From a virus, in IMG/VR virus record IMGVR_UViG_3300007276_000378, positions 1-21,170 of that record: a stretch of DNA of 21,170 bases. One strand, written 5' to 3'. The notes below the pieces were generated by a model, which worked only from the letters and a program-made list of their open reading frames with translations, made no database searches and was not told the DNA's origin. Below are positions 1 to 7,740 of this stretch, piece after piece. The translations under genes and the position numbers were made by a program. How positions within the stretch are numbered: position 1 is the stretch's first letter; each line of letters starts with the position of its first letter.

Positions 1-2993
1 ATGCGGATGCAGCCCAGGGTGATGCTACGACGGCTATCGGCGCGTCCATCGACGCCATTAACGATGCCGCTGCTGCTCAAGGGACCGCCAACACCGCTGT
101 CACCGATGCTGCTACGGCGGACGGCAAGGCCGTCGCCGCGCAGGGTGACGCTACCCAGGCTCTCTCTGACGCTGCCAACGCTCTGACTGCGGCCCAGCTT
201 GCTGTGTTGCCTGCCGAGGTCAACGCCAACGTGACGGCCATCTCTGGCGGGGCTATCACTACTGGCACTGTTGATGCCAACCGTCTGTCGGCGGTTGACA
301 TTCGGGCACGCTGGCTGGAGGCTGGCAAGATCGACACGATTGACCTCGTAGCCGACTCGGTGACTGGCGACGAGATTTATGCGGAGTCACACATCGTGGT
401 GGGTGGCGACGACGACAACAAGATCAGCCTGATCGGTTCATCGGCCCCCGAGACGACAATGATTGCAGTGACCACCACATGGGAGGCTGGATGGGCCGAC
501 CTGATCTCAACATGGTCCGTCACTCACGCTTTGCCTGCCACGGATGGCGACTGGCAGGTTAACGACGGCAGCGGGCCGCATGCGCCTAGCAGCAACTCGC
601 TGCTTCCACTGCCGCTCCCAGGTGTGCCCGCCGCACCCGCTTTGCAGGGCGCTTCGAACCAGATGGGAACCGAGAGCGCGGGCACTGGCATGGACGGCAC
701 GGCTACCGACTCGGCCCTCAACTTCATCACATACTTGCCGCCTGGCCTCGCTGTCGGGGCTTACGGCTTCTGGTCCAAGGGTGGCAACACCAACGGGCAG
801 GGCCTATATCTCCGCTCTGACGGCGCAGACAACTATGAAGTGATCTTCACACACAACAACAGTTCCACCACAGACCCAGGCTACTGTTCGGCTGCGGTCA
901 CTCCTGGCACGCACATGATCGGCGCGGCATTCGACGGCGACATCATCGGTTCGAATGCGTATCTTTACGTCGATGGCAAACTTGCCGATTCGGCGGTGAC
1001 GACCAGAACAGTTACCAACGGCACTGGCAGCCCCGAGGTCGGCGCGTACAATGTCCACGAACAGTCCCCAGACGGGCAGGCCGCGAAGCTTGATGGCACG
1101 GGCATTGTCATGGGCATGTTCCTTTGGACCAAGGACGGCTCAGGGTGGTTGACCAACGAGACCGACACACTGTTCCAACGTGCCTACGGCTACTTCTTCG
1201 GACACCTCGAAGCACCGTTCTACGCTGACGCTTCGGGCCGTGTCTCTCTCGGGCGGGGCGCGATCCAGTACGACCCTGACACCAGCACAACGACCTTTGA
1301 GGGCGTTGTTGCCGCTGACGCTTTCGAGGTGTTTGATGCTGGTTCCCGCATCTTCGCTGTCGAGGGCAACGATCAGGCCAACACTGGCTACGACACTATG
1401 CGGTTCGAATCGTCGCTGGGTTCGTTCCCGTTGACGTGGACGATTGACTGGGCGCAGGAGAACGACGACGTATTTGATCCGTCTTGGTTCTCTATCGGCA
1501 ACTGGTCCACCGTGTCGGGCACTGCTGACGGCAACTTTACCAACATGTATTCGGGTATCGGCTGGGTGTACAACTCGGACAGCAACTCGGCAAGGTGGAC
1601 GGCATCGTCGGCCACTTACATTGACCTGGGTGAGAGCCTGGGGACGGGGTACGGTCACGTCCAGCTCAAGACTGGGGCCGTGAACTGGACGTTGTACGAT
1701 CCGTCGAACCCTGCGACGCTTCCGTACATCCAAACCTCGGCCACGACCCGCGGCGCTGACGGCAGCGTGACGGAGCCTGCCTACTCTTTCGCGGACGACC
1801 CAAACACGGGCATGTATCGCTACAGCAGCGACCACATCGGCTGGTCCGCTGGCGGCTACCAAATGATGGTGATGAACACGGATGGCACCTACTTTTACGA
1901 CCACACCAGCACCGCCAACTATCTGAACATTCACGCCGACGCTAACTATGGTCGGATCACGACATCAGAAAACTGGTTCTATTTCAATAAAGGTCTCAGA
2001 GTGGACACGGGCCAAGTCAGTTCGTATAACGAACCCCTGTACTTGGGCGTCGATGGCATCACGATGGTGACGATTAATAACGACAATAACGTCGCTGGCA
2101 TGGTGGTCTACCAGAACTACGCCAGCCCAATCGGTGAGGGCATTGACGCGGCCATAGTCATTCGCACTAAGAATGCCAACCTGATTACGGGCGAAGTGGC
2201 TGGCCTGGCGATGTGGACCCAGTATTCCACCGACCGACACGTCCACCAGCGCGTCTACCACGGTACGGGCGATGTCCTCACCTACCGCAACTGGGAGAAC
2301 ACCGCATGGGTCGGTTTGCAGGCGTTGTCGTTCGCTGTCCAGTCGACCATCAAGTCGAAAGATAGGGTCCGCACGGCACGCGACGAACGGGGTCTGCTTG
2401 ACTTCGCTGTCGCAGGGCCACGCAAGATGGCGTTCAGCCAGCACCGCAAGGTGCGGCCCGTCTTGTTCGACAACAAGTATGGCGAGTACCTCACCGAATG
2501 GGCGGGATGTACAGGCCACTCAGTCCGCGACCACGCCAACGAAGACCCCAGGGACGAGCACGACAAGAAGTGGACCGAACCTGTATTCCACGAAACCCGA
2601 GAAGAATGCTTTGAGGCCGACTGTAAAGGTGGGGACAACACCCGCAAGATTCAACACCATTGCGACGACTACATATGCGGCGGCACGAAGGAGCGTCCCT
2701 GCGACCTCGTTTCCCGCCACGTCAACCGCGTCGGTTTGATCGCTGAAGAGATCGAAGAGATTTGGCCTCGGGCAGTCACCCAAGACATGTACGGTGACGA
2801 GAAGGGCATTGACTACTCTGTCATCGTCACCGAGCTACTCAACACCGTAACCCACTTGTTGGAGGACCGCGACGAGATGCGTGACCGTGCGGCGGCAGCC
2901 ATCGTTGCTCGACGGTCGGCCGAGAAGCGGCTCGACGCTCTCGAAGCGCAAGTCGCAGAACTGATGGGGGACAGGAAGACCAATAGGCGATGA
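1..2993 (+). CDS. tail fibre / receptor-binding protein with C-terminal S74 chaperone (5' end outside window)
   Basis: The reading frame is open from base 3, so the start lies upstream; a GTG at 204 is internal. The visible order is an Ala/Asp-rich helical stalk (bases 3-200, AAQGDAT repeated), then a LamG/concanavalin-like region (about 560-1200, with FWSKGG and YLYVDGKL), then beta-rich shaft repeats. The fibre signature PAYSFADDPNTGMYRY is near 1780-1830. The end (about 2310-2880) is a peptidase S74 intramolecular chaperone, which trims itself after trimer folding. The expected Ser and Lys with S-x4-K spacing are in STIKSK (Ser at 2343, Lys at 2358), followed by GLIAEEIEEIWP and GIDYSVIVTELL. 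A coiled coil closes the protein, as is usual in this family. Odd points are a Cys/His-rich insertion at 2508-2702 and the position directly before terminase. The family call is firm; the receptor is unknown. Confidence 0.9.
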   Translation, partial: ADAAQGDATTAIGASIDAINDAAAAQGTANTAVTDAATADGKAVAAQGDATQALSDAANALTAAQLAVLPAEVNANVTAISGGAITTGTVDANRLSAVDIRARWLEAGKIDTIDLVADSVTGDEIYAESHIVVGGDDDNKISLIGSSAPETTMIAVTTTWEAGWADLISTWSVTHALPATDGDWQVNDGSGPHAPSSNSLLPLPLPGVPAAPALQGASNQMGTESAGTGMDGTATDSALNFITYLPPGLAVGAYGFWSKGGNTNGQGLYLRSDGADNYEVIFTHNNSSTTDPGYCSAAVTPGTHMIGAAFDGDIIGSNAYLYVDGKLADSAVTTRTVTNGTGSPEVGAYNVHEQSPDGQAAKLDGTGIVMGMFLWTKDGSGWLTNETDTLFQRAYGYFFGHLEAPFYADASGRVSLGRGAIQYDPDTSTTTFEGVVAADAFEVFDAGSRIFAVEGNDQANTGYDTMRFESSLGSFPLTWTIDWAQENDDVFDPSWFSIGNWSTVSGTADGNFTNMYSGIGWVYNSDSNSARWTASSATYIDLGESLGTGYGHVQLKTGAVNWTLYDPSNPATLPYIQTSATTRGADGSVTEPAYSFADDPNTGMYRYSSDHIGWSAGGYQMMVMNTDGTYFYDHTSTANYLNIHADANYGRITTSENWFYFNKGLRVDTGQVSSYNEPLYLGVDGITMVTINNDNNVAGMVVYQNYASPIGEGIDAAIVIRTKNANLITGEVAGLAMWTQYSTDRHVHQRVYHGTGDVLTYRNWENTAWVGLQALSFAVQSTIKSKDRVRTARDERGLLDFAVAGPRKMAFSQHRKVRPVLFDNKYGEYLTEWAGCTGHSVRDHANEDPRDEHDKKWTEPVFHETREECFEADCKGGDNTRKIQHHCDDYICGGTKERPCDLVSRHVNRVGLIAEEIEEIWPRAVTQDMYGDEKGIDYSVIVTELLNTVTHLLEDRDEMRDRAAAAIVARRSAEKRLDALEAQVAELMGDRKTNRR
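2966..2978 (+). promoter_or_regulatory. G(n)ACAAGA-type start-associated repeat, degenerate copy
   Basis: GGGGGACAGGAAG lies inside the last codons of the fibre gene, 20 bp (from GACA) before the terminase ATG. It differs from the other copies by one base (ACAGG for ACAAG). It includes AGGAAG, which could serve as the ribosome binding site. It may be chance, because it is coding. Confidence 0.35.
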
Positions 2994-4612
2994 CCGAAAC
3001 CAGCGAGTTCTCCCAACAAGAAATCGAGATGGCACTCATCCTTCGGAAGTGTGCCCCCGACTGGGAAACCAGCAGCCTCGAAGAAAAGCTCGAAGGGTTC
3101 ATGTTCTTCTGTGAACACTTCGGACACATCAAGCACCCGTCCGAAGGCATGATCCCCTTCAAGCTGCGGCCAGCCCAAAAGGAGACAGTCGAATGCTGGC
3201 TGGATGAACGGTACTCGATCGTGCTCAAAGCGCGACAGGTCGGGTTCTCCACCCTCGTATCCATCTTCTGTTTCTGGTTGACGTTCTTCTACCCTGACCG
3301 CCACATCATTATGCTGTCCCGCACGGAGCGCGAATCAGCGAAGCTGCTTTCGCACTCCAAATACCTGTACAACGCTCTACCCGAGTGGATGAAACATGTT
3401 GGGCCAGTCGTACAGTTCACGCAGACCCGCTGCTCGATGTCGAACAACTCGGCACTCGAATCCATGCCGTCCGCTAACGACCCTGCCCGTGGCTCCACCG
3501 CGTTCCTTATCGTGGTCGACGAGATCGCGTTCATCCCGAACGCCGATGACGCCTGGGCGTCCATCGAGCCAGTGGTCGACGTCGGCGGTTCGTGTATCAT
3601 GCTGTCCACCGCATACGGTGAAGGCAACCTGTTCCACAAAATGTGGGTCGGGTCACAGACTGGCACCAACCAGTTCAAAGGCTTATTCTTCCCCTGGCAC
3701 GCTTCCGACCGCGACCAGGAATGGTACGACAAGAAGAAAGCCGAACTGCCCGCATGGCAGTTGGCCCAAGAGTACCCCGACAATCCCGAGGAAGCGTTCC
3801 TCAAATCGGGGCGGCCTGTGTTCGACCACGACGCCATGCGTGACATCATCACGTCGGAACCGTACCGTGGGCGGATCGTCAAGTCGCCTGATGGGCCTTT
3901 CGAGTTCGAGGACGACGGCGGGCCGCTGGCTGTCTGGGAGCATCCGAAGGCTGACGCGGTCTATGTAATCGGGGCTGACGTTGCGATGGGCCTGGCTCAC
4001 GGCGACTTCTCGTCGGCTCACGTCATTGACGCTAAAAGCGGCAAGGTCGTGGCCGAATGGTGGGGCAAGGTGGAACCAGACCTGTTTGGGACGCACATCC
4101 TCAACATGTTGGGCCGCTACTACAACGAAGCGTTGCTGGGTGTGGAGAACAACAACCAGGGGCTGGTCACTGTCACCGCTTTGAAGCGGGTCCAGTATCC
4201 CAACCTGTATCGTGCGCGTGGGGAAGAGAACAAGCGTGGCACTGTGAAGCGTACCGACACTTACGGGTTTTCGACGAACAAGAAGTCGAAGCCGTTGATG
4301 ATCGGGGAGCTGGCGGGTGCGATCCGCGACAAGGCTATCACCATCGAGTCCGAGGCGACCATTGCAGAGCTTCGCACCTACGTTCGTGACAACAGTGGCG
4401 GAACTCACGGTTCCCCGCACGACGACAGGGTCATGTCTTTGGCGATCACAGTCCAGATGGTGAAGTGGTGTTATCTGCCAGAGTTTCAGGGTGCGGCTCC
4501 GAAGCCTGGGCCTGGGACGTGGGGCTATAACTTGGAGAAAATGTACGCTGAACCGAAAAAGGCGAAGAAAGTGGACCTTATCGGCCAGCATTCGTTCAAA
4601 ATGGTCCGATAA
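2990..4612 (+). CDS. terL: terminase large subunit (packaging ATPase/nuclease)
   Basis: This 540-residue protein is the DNA-packaging motor, which pumps and cuts concatemeric DNA at the portal. The N-terminal ATPase has a Walker A variant LKARQVGFST (79-88), a Walker B LIVVDEIA with D177/E178, and a coupling motif LSTAYGEG (205-212). The C-terminal RNase H-like nuclease has its acidic residues in VIGADVAMG (D330), LLGVENNNQG (E386) and GSPHDDRVMSLAI (D478/D479). Length is normal for the family. The start ATG overlaps the fibre stop (ATGA), suggesting coupled translation; GGGGGACAGGAAG lies 20 bp upstream. No small terminase subunit is adjacent, so it must be outside the window, highly diverged or absent. 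Confidence 0.97.
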   Translation: MTETSEFSQQEIEMALILRKCAPDWETSSLEEKLEGFMFFCEHFGHIKHPSEGMIPFKLRPAQKETVECWLDERYSIVLKARQVGFSTLVSIFCFWLTFFYPDRHIIMLSRTERESAKLLSHSKYLYNALPEWMKHVGPVVQFTQTRCSMSNNSALESMPSANDPARGSTAFLIVVDEIAFIPNADDAWASIEPVVDVGGSCIMLSTAYGEGNLFHKMWVGSQTGTNQFKGLFFPWHASDRDQEWYDKKKAELPAWQLAQEYPDNPEEAFLKSGRPVFDHDAMRDIITSEPYRGRIVKSPDGPFEFEDDGGPLAVWEHPKADAVYVIGADVAMGLAHGDFSSAHVIDAKSGKVVAEWWGKVEPDLFGTHILNMLGRYYNEALLGVENNNQGLVTVTALKRVQYPNLYRARGEENKRGTVKRTDTYGFSTNKKSKPLMIGELAGAIRDKAITIESEATIAELRTYVRDNSGGTHGSPHDDRVMSLAITVQMVKWCYLPEFQGAAPKPGPGTWGYNLEKMYAEPKKAKKVDLIGQHSFKMVR

Positions 4613-4617
4613 CGGGT

Positions 4618-4633
4618 GGGGGGGGACAAGAAT
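4618..4633 (+). promoter_or_regulatory. G(n)ACAAGA start-associated repeat
   Basis: A run of eight G followed by ACAAGAATG begins a few bases after the terminase stop. The GGGGG end is 6 nt from the ATG at 4632, a workable Shine-Dalgarno distance if G-U pairing is allowed. The sequence GACAAGAATG is shared exactly with the copy before the scaffold gene. Confidence 0.65.
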
Positions 4634-4880
4634 GCTAAGTAGTAGTATGTTTAAGACTTGCGAGTGCGGAAAAGAGTTCACTGAGGACCAGTCCTCTGGT
4701 GCGACCTGTTATCGTTGCAAGCTGGACGGCCTGATGGTCAACTGGGTGGGCGGCGGAGGCTACGGGCGTGAAGCCTTCCATAGTGGCACCGTCAAGGAGC
4801 ACGTCGACTCCCAGTTGGCCTCGGCCGCAGCGAATGGTACGAGGGTAGAGAAGGTTCCCGAGAGAGCCGAGCTGATCTAG
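4632..4880 (+). CDS. small zinc-ribbon-like phage protein
   Basis: The product has 82 residues from ATG 4632, or 77 from ATG 4647. The N-terminus has CECG and, 12 residues on, CYRC, a CxC...CxxC set suited to one zinc ion. These are followed by a Gly-rich GGGGYGREAFH stretch and a polar tail. From memory, similar short Cys-ribbon proteins follow terminase in many actinobacteriophages; their function is not known. The open frame extends upstream into terminase, but that part has no coding merit. ATG 4632 has the G-run at 6 nt; ATG 4647 gives a protein beginning MFKTCECG, which looks more natural. Terminase-associated DNA binding is possible but unproven. Confidence 0.75.
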   Translation: MLSSSMFKTCECGKEFTEDQSSGATCYRCKLDGLMVNWVGGGGYGREAFHSGTVKEHVDSQLASAAANGTRVEKVPERAELI

Positions 4881-4881
4881 T

Positions 4882-5223
4882 ATGAATGCCATCCAAGAAC
4901 TAGGCTACTGGGTGTTTTGCATCAACGTAGCTTACACTATCGTCTTCTGGACGTCCGCCTGGACGCTGATGGAACGGCGGCGCGGCATCTATGTCGGATC
5001 GCGCCGAACGCCCTGGGCTAAGGTGGGCGGCTTGTGTCTCGCTACCGTTGGCCTCCTCACGTTGTCCATTTCGTTCCTGCCCGAAACTTGGCCTGTAAAA
5101 ATCTACACTTACGTTACCCCGTCTTTCATCCTTATCGGAACAGCATCCCTGACGGCGACGATCCGCCGCGAACGGCAGTTGGGCGTGATAGCGACCGAGG
5201 CGATTCGGAGGGAACTTGAATGA
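4882..5223 (+). CDS. small integral membrane protein, three predicted TM segments
   Basis: This 113-residue protein has hydrophobic segments at about 4-27, 47-68 and 74-94. They are separated by a basic loop (MERRRGIYVGSRRTPW), and the charged tail ends EAIRRELE. It starts 1 bp after the stop of the Zn-ribbon gene with no clear ribosome binding site, so coupling is likely. It is the first of three consecutive membrane proteins, and the group looks like a lysis or membrane cassette. A holin or holin regulator is possible, but I do not recognise the family. Confidence 0.75.
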   Translation: MNAIQELGYWVFCINVAYTIVFWTSAWTLMERRRGIYVGSRRTPWAKVGGLCLATVGLLTLSISFLPETWPVKIYTYVTPSFILIGTASLTATIRRERQLGVIATEAIRRELE

Positions 5224-5558
5224 CTCTCCCAGTAGCCATCGTGACGGCGGTGATTTCGCTGCTCACGATCATTGGCGGCGGACTCTGGGGCTTTAAGCGC
5301 AACAACATTTCGGGGGCCAAGGAAGTCACCGAATCAGCCCTGCAGCTCATCAAGCCGCAACACGACCGCATCGCACAGTTGACCACTTCGGTCGATTTGA
5401 TGGCGGAATCCATCAGGGTGTTGCAATTCCAGATCACCGAACTTGAACTTCATATCACTTCCCTGTCCGACCAGATTGTAGACTTGGGGCATGTCCCCAT
5501 AACTTCTTATCGTCGGCCACGACCGACAACCCCACACCCCCATAGCGAGGACCGATAA
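5220..5558 (+). CDS. membrane-anchored coiled-coil protein (spanin-like or holin-partner architecture)
   Basis: The product has 112 residues. One N-terminal TM segment lies at about 3-25 (AIVTAVISLLTIIGGGLWGF). A long amphipathic helix follows at about 36-90 with Leu/Ile heptads (IRVLQFQITELELHITSL), and the tail is Pro/Arg/His-rich. The start overlaps the previous stop (ATGA). The layout matches i-spanins such as Rz, but an actinobacterial host without a proteobacterial-type outer membrane makes a classical spanin doubtful. Small membrane coiled-coil proteins next to holins are also common in actinophages. The function is inferred only from architecture and neighbours. Confidence 0.75.
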   Translation: MTLPVAIVTAVISLLTIIGGGLWGFKRNNISGAKEVTESALQLIKPQHDRIAQLTTSVDLMAESIRVLQFQITELELHITSLSDQIVDLGHVPITSYRRPRPTTPHPHSEDR

Positions 5559-5797
5559 TGGAAACCAGGACTATCACCCGAATCGTCAAGCGCCACATCC
5601 AGGTCGCAGCCAAAGCCTACGTCGCGGCCATCATTCCTGTGCTCGCCTCCATTGTCTTGGCGGTCACTGATGTTACTGACATCGACTTCCGTACTGCTGG
5701 CCTAACTCTCCTGGCTGCCTCGACGCAGTGGGCGGGCGTGTATTACACGGCCAACTACAAGACGAAGCTCGAAGACCTGGCTGGCAAGGAAGCCTGA
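5558..5797 (+). CDS. putative holin (two TM segments, r1t-like)
   Basis: This 79-residue protein has a basic N-terminus, TM1 at about 20-39 (AYVAAIIPVLASIVLAVTDV), a short acidic turn, and TM2 at about 47-66 ending GVYYTANYKT. The pattern KAYVAA...TD...AGVYYTAN resembles r1t-type holins of actinobacterial phages, which make lethal membrane holes that release the endolysin. It overlaps the upstream stop (TAATG) and the portal start (TGATG). It is unusual in lying between terminase and portal, 13 kb from the amidase. Holin is the likeliest role; other small membrane proteins could look the same. Confidence 0.7.
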   Translation: METRTITRIVKRHIQVAAKAYVAAIIPVLASIVLAVTDVTDIDFRTAGLTLLAASTQWAGVYYTANYKTKLEDLAGKEA

Positions 5798-7668
5798 TGG
5801 CCCGTCCGACGAAGCTCAATACGCTGAAGCGGTATCAGGGCGAACTGGTCCGAGGACGCAAGCACCGCAAGGACGGTGACCGCGAGGCCAAGTGGGGTCG
5901 CATGGTCGACTTGTACGAGGGCAACCATCACCACGGTGAGGGTACGTCCGACCGTATGGTTGTGAACCGCGCGTTCAAAACGAAGAACGTCATCTCCCCT
6001 TCGGTCGCTTTGCGTAACCCGAAGTTTATGGTGAAGGCCCGTCTGCCTGAGAACGCAGCCCAGGCGCTGCTGACTACCGACATTCTCAACTATGTGTGGC
6101 AGTCGAACCGTTACAAGGCCGAGTTCCGTTTGGCAGTGGACGACGATTTGGTCGTCGGCCACGGCTGGCTGAAGGTCGGCTACAAGTTCGCGAAGCCCGT
6201 CGAGGTTAAGTCGACCGAAGAGGACGCGGCGATGGATGTCGGTACTGAGCCTGGCGTCGATGATCGAGAAGACAAGGAAGGCAACGTCGAGCATGAGAAG
6301 TATGATGCGGATGATGAACGGGCATTCGTCGAGCGAATCTCCATGTTCGATATGTTCGTTGATCCTGACGCAAGGTCTTTGGGTGAGGCCCGCTGGATTG
6401 CTCAACGGGTACGCCGCCCTGTGGCGGACGTTAAGGTCGACTCCCGATACATTCCTAGCCATCGTAAGATGGCGGCTACTACGTCCGCTGACCAGTGGAC
6501 TGACGAGCGTGAGGAGGTTAGCGGAACTAATGGTGTCTCTAAGGGATTCTGTGAGGTCTGGGAGTTTTACGATCTTCGCGAGAACACCGTCTGCACAATA
6601 TTGGGCGGGTATGAAAAAGGATTCCTGATTGCCCCGACGAAGATGCCGTATACTTTTGGGCATCCGTTCATCATGCTCCGCAACTATGAGGTGTGTGACA
6701 AGTTTTATCCGATGGGTGAGCTTGAGTCGATCGAGGCGTTGCAGCAGGAGTTGAACAAGACTCGCACCGAGCAGATGGAGCATCGTCGCGGCAACCAGCG
6801 CAAGTATCTTGCGATGGAGGACGCTTTGGACTCGGATGCGTGGGAGGCTCTGCAGTCGAACACAGACGGCGAGGTTGTGAAGGTTAAGCCGCAGTATTCG
6901 TTGTCGGAGGCTGTCCAGTTGATGCCGACGCACACTATCTCTGGTGACGCTTACAACATGTCTGACATCATTGATGCCGACATTGACGACATTACGGGTG
7001 TGACCGATTATGCTCAGACGTCGATCCGTCGTACCGCTACTGAGGCGGCGATGATTCAGGATCAGTCGAACGCACGGTCGGCTGACAAGCTGTCGAAGAT
7101 TGAGGACACTCTCGCTCTGGTTGGCGAGCGGTTGATCCAGTTGATGCAGCAGTACATGACTGGTAAGCAGACGGCCCGTATTGTCGGGTCGGATTCGTCT
7201 CCGATCTGGCTTGAGTATGACAAGCACATGATTGAGGGCCAGTTTGACTTTGAGGTCGAGGGTGGTTCTACTCAGCCGATGAATGAGTCTTCGCGCCGTC
7301 AGGCTGCGTTGCAGTTCTCGGATGCGATGATTCCGTTCATTGACCGCGAGGTCGTTGATCCGATGCCTGTCGCTATGAAGCTTTTGGAAGATTTTGGGGT
7401 TCGTAACCCTTCGATTTTCTTGGCGCAGCAGGCACCAGAAGAAGAGCCTCTCCCTGAACAGGGACAGGAGCTTGGCGGGGGAGATCCCTCGGCTCTGGGC
7501 ATGCCGCCTGAGATGGCGGGTATGCCGCCTGAGATGGCGGCTATGCTTGGGGGCGAGGCTCCGCTTCCGCCAGAAGGGCTTGAGCAGGACATGTCGGCTA
7601 TTGAGGGCATCCCTCCAGAGCTGATGTCTCGACTCAATATTGAGGCTTCTCCCGCCCAGCAATTCTAA
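5797..7668 (+). CDS. portal protein
   Basis: This 623-residue protein forms the ring at the capsid vertex through which DNA is packaged and ejected. Portal-like features are the N-terminal NHHHGEGTSDRMVVNRAF, the helical ISPSVALRNPKFMVK, and the wing-region motif FDMFVDPDARSLGEARWIA. These are followed by the stem/crown region (FGHPFIMLRNYEV, then ESIEALQQELNKTRTEQ). A highly acidic linker lies at about 140-175. The C-terminus is Pro/Met/Gly-rich, with a perfect amino-acid repeat MPPEMA (see 7501-7542). The start was chosen at the TGATG overlap with the holin candidate; the longer open frame upstream is not supported. Position after terminase and before scaffold fits. Confidence 0.92.
   Translation: MARPTKLNTLKRYQGELVRGRKHRKDGDREAKWGRMVDLYEGNHHHGEGTSDRMVVNRAFKTKNVISPSVALRNPKFMVKARLPENAAQALLTTDILNYVWQSNRYKAEFRLAVDDDLVVGHGWLKVGYKFAKPVEVKSTEEDAAMDVGTEPGVDDREDKEGNVEHEKYDADDERAFVERISMFDMFVDPDARSLGEARWIAQRVRRPVADVKVDSRYIPSHRKMAATTSADQWTDEREEVSGTNGVSKGFCEVWEFYDLRENTVCTILGGYEKGFLIAPTKMPYTFGHPFIMLRNYEVCDKFYPMGELESIEALQQELNKTRTEQMEHRRGNQRKYLAMEDALDSDAWEALQSNTDGEVVKVKPQYSLSEAVQLMPTHTISGDAYNMSDIIDADIDDITGVTDYAQTSIRRTATEAAMIQDQSNARSADKLSKIEDTLALVGERLIQLMQQYMTGKQTARIVGSDSSPIWLEYDKHMIEGQFDFEVEGGSTQPMNESSRRQAALQFSDAMIPFIDREVVDPMPVAMKLLEDFGVRNPSIFLAQQAPEEEPLPEQGQELGGGDPSALGMPPEMAGMPPEMAAMLGGEAPLPPEGLEQDMSAIEGIPPELMSRLNIEASPAQQF
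7501..7542 (+). repeat. 21-bp tandem repeat (2 copies) in portal C-terminus
   Basis: Two 21-bp units (7501-7521, 7522-7542) differ at one base and encode MPPEMAG and MPPEMAA. It keeps the frame and extends a disordered Met/Pro-rich tail. Confidence 0.9.
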
Positions 7669-7686
7669 GGGGGGGGGACAAGAATG
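7669..7686 (+). promoter_or_regulatory. G(n)ACAAGA start-associated repeat with nine-G run
   Basis: Nine G followed by ACAAGAATG begins directly after the portal stop codon. The nearest ATG (7684) opens only an 18-codon reading frame; the scaffold start is 46 bp further on. This copy has the longest G run of the set. Confidence 0.65.
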
Positions 7687-7740
7687 TTAATGTATGAAGA
7701 ACAACCGACCGAAAAGGACTCTTTGAGCAATGACAAGTGA
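7684..7740 (+). CDS. possible 18-residue leader peptide before scaffold
   Basis: ATG 7684 follows the G-run motif at the same 6-nt spacing as the Zn-ribbon start. It encodes an 18-residue acidic peptide beginning MLMYEEQPTEK. Its stop (7738-7740) lies 8 bp inside the scaffold gene, in another frame, so ribosomes finishing here could re-start at 7730. No family is known. It may be non-coding space; the argument is only the motif and the overlap. Confidence 0.3.
   Translation: MLMYEEQPTEKDSLSNDK

Noticed and set aside
4491-4631. Upstream extension of the Zn-ribbon frame into terminase
   Set aside because: It overlaps a firmly assigned gene, is Arg-rich shadow sequence, and a start with a G-run ribosome binding site exists at 4632.
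5755-7662. A 635-codon open frame antisense to the whole portal gene
   Set aside because: It is aligned codon-for-codon with the portal frame; it is open because the portal avoids TTA, CTA and TCA. The translation is Arg/Leu/His-rich, as expected of a shadow, with no domain pattern.
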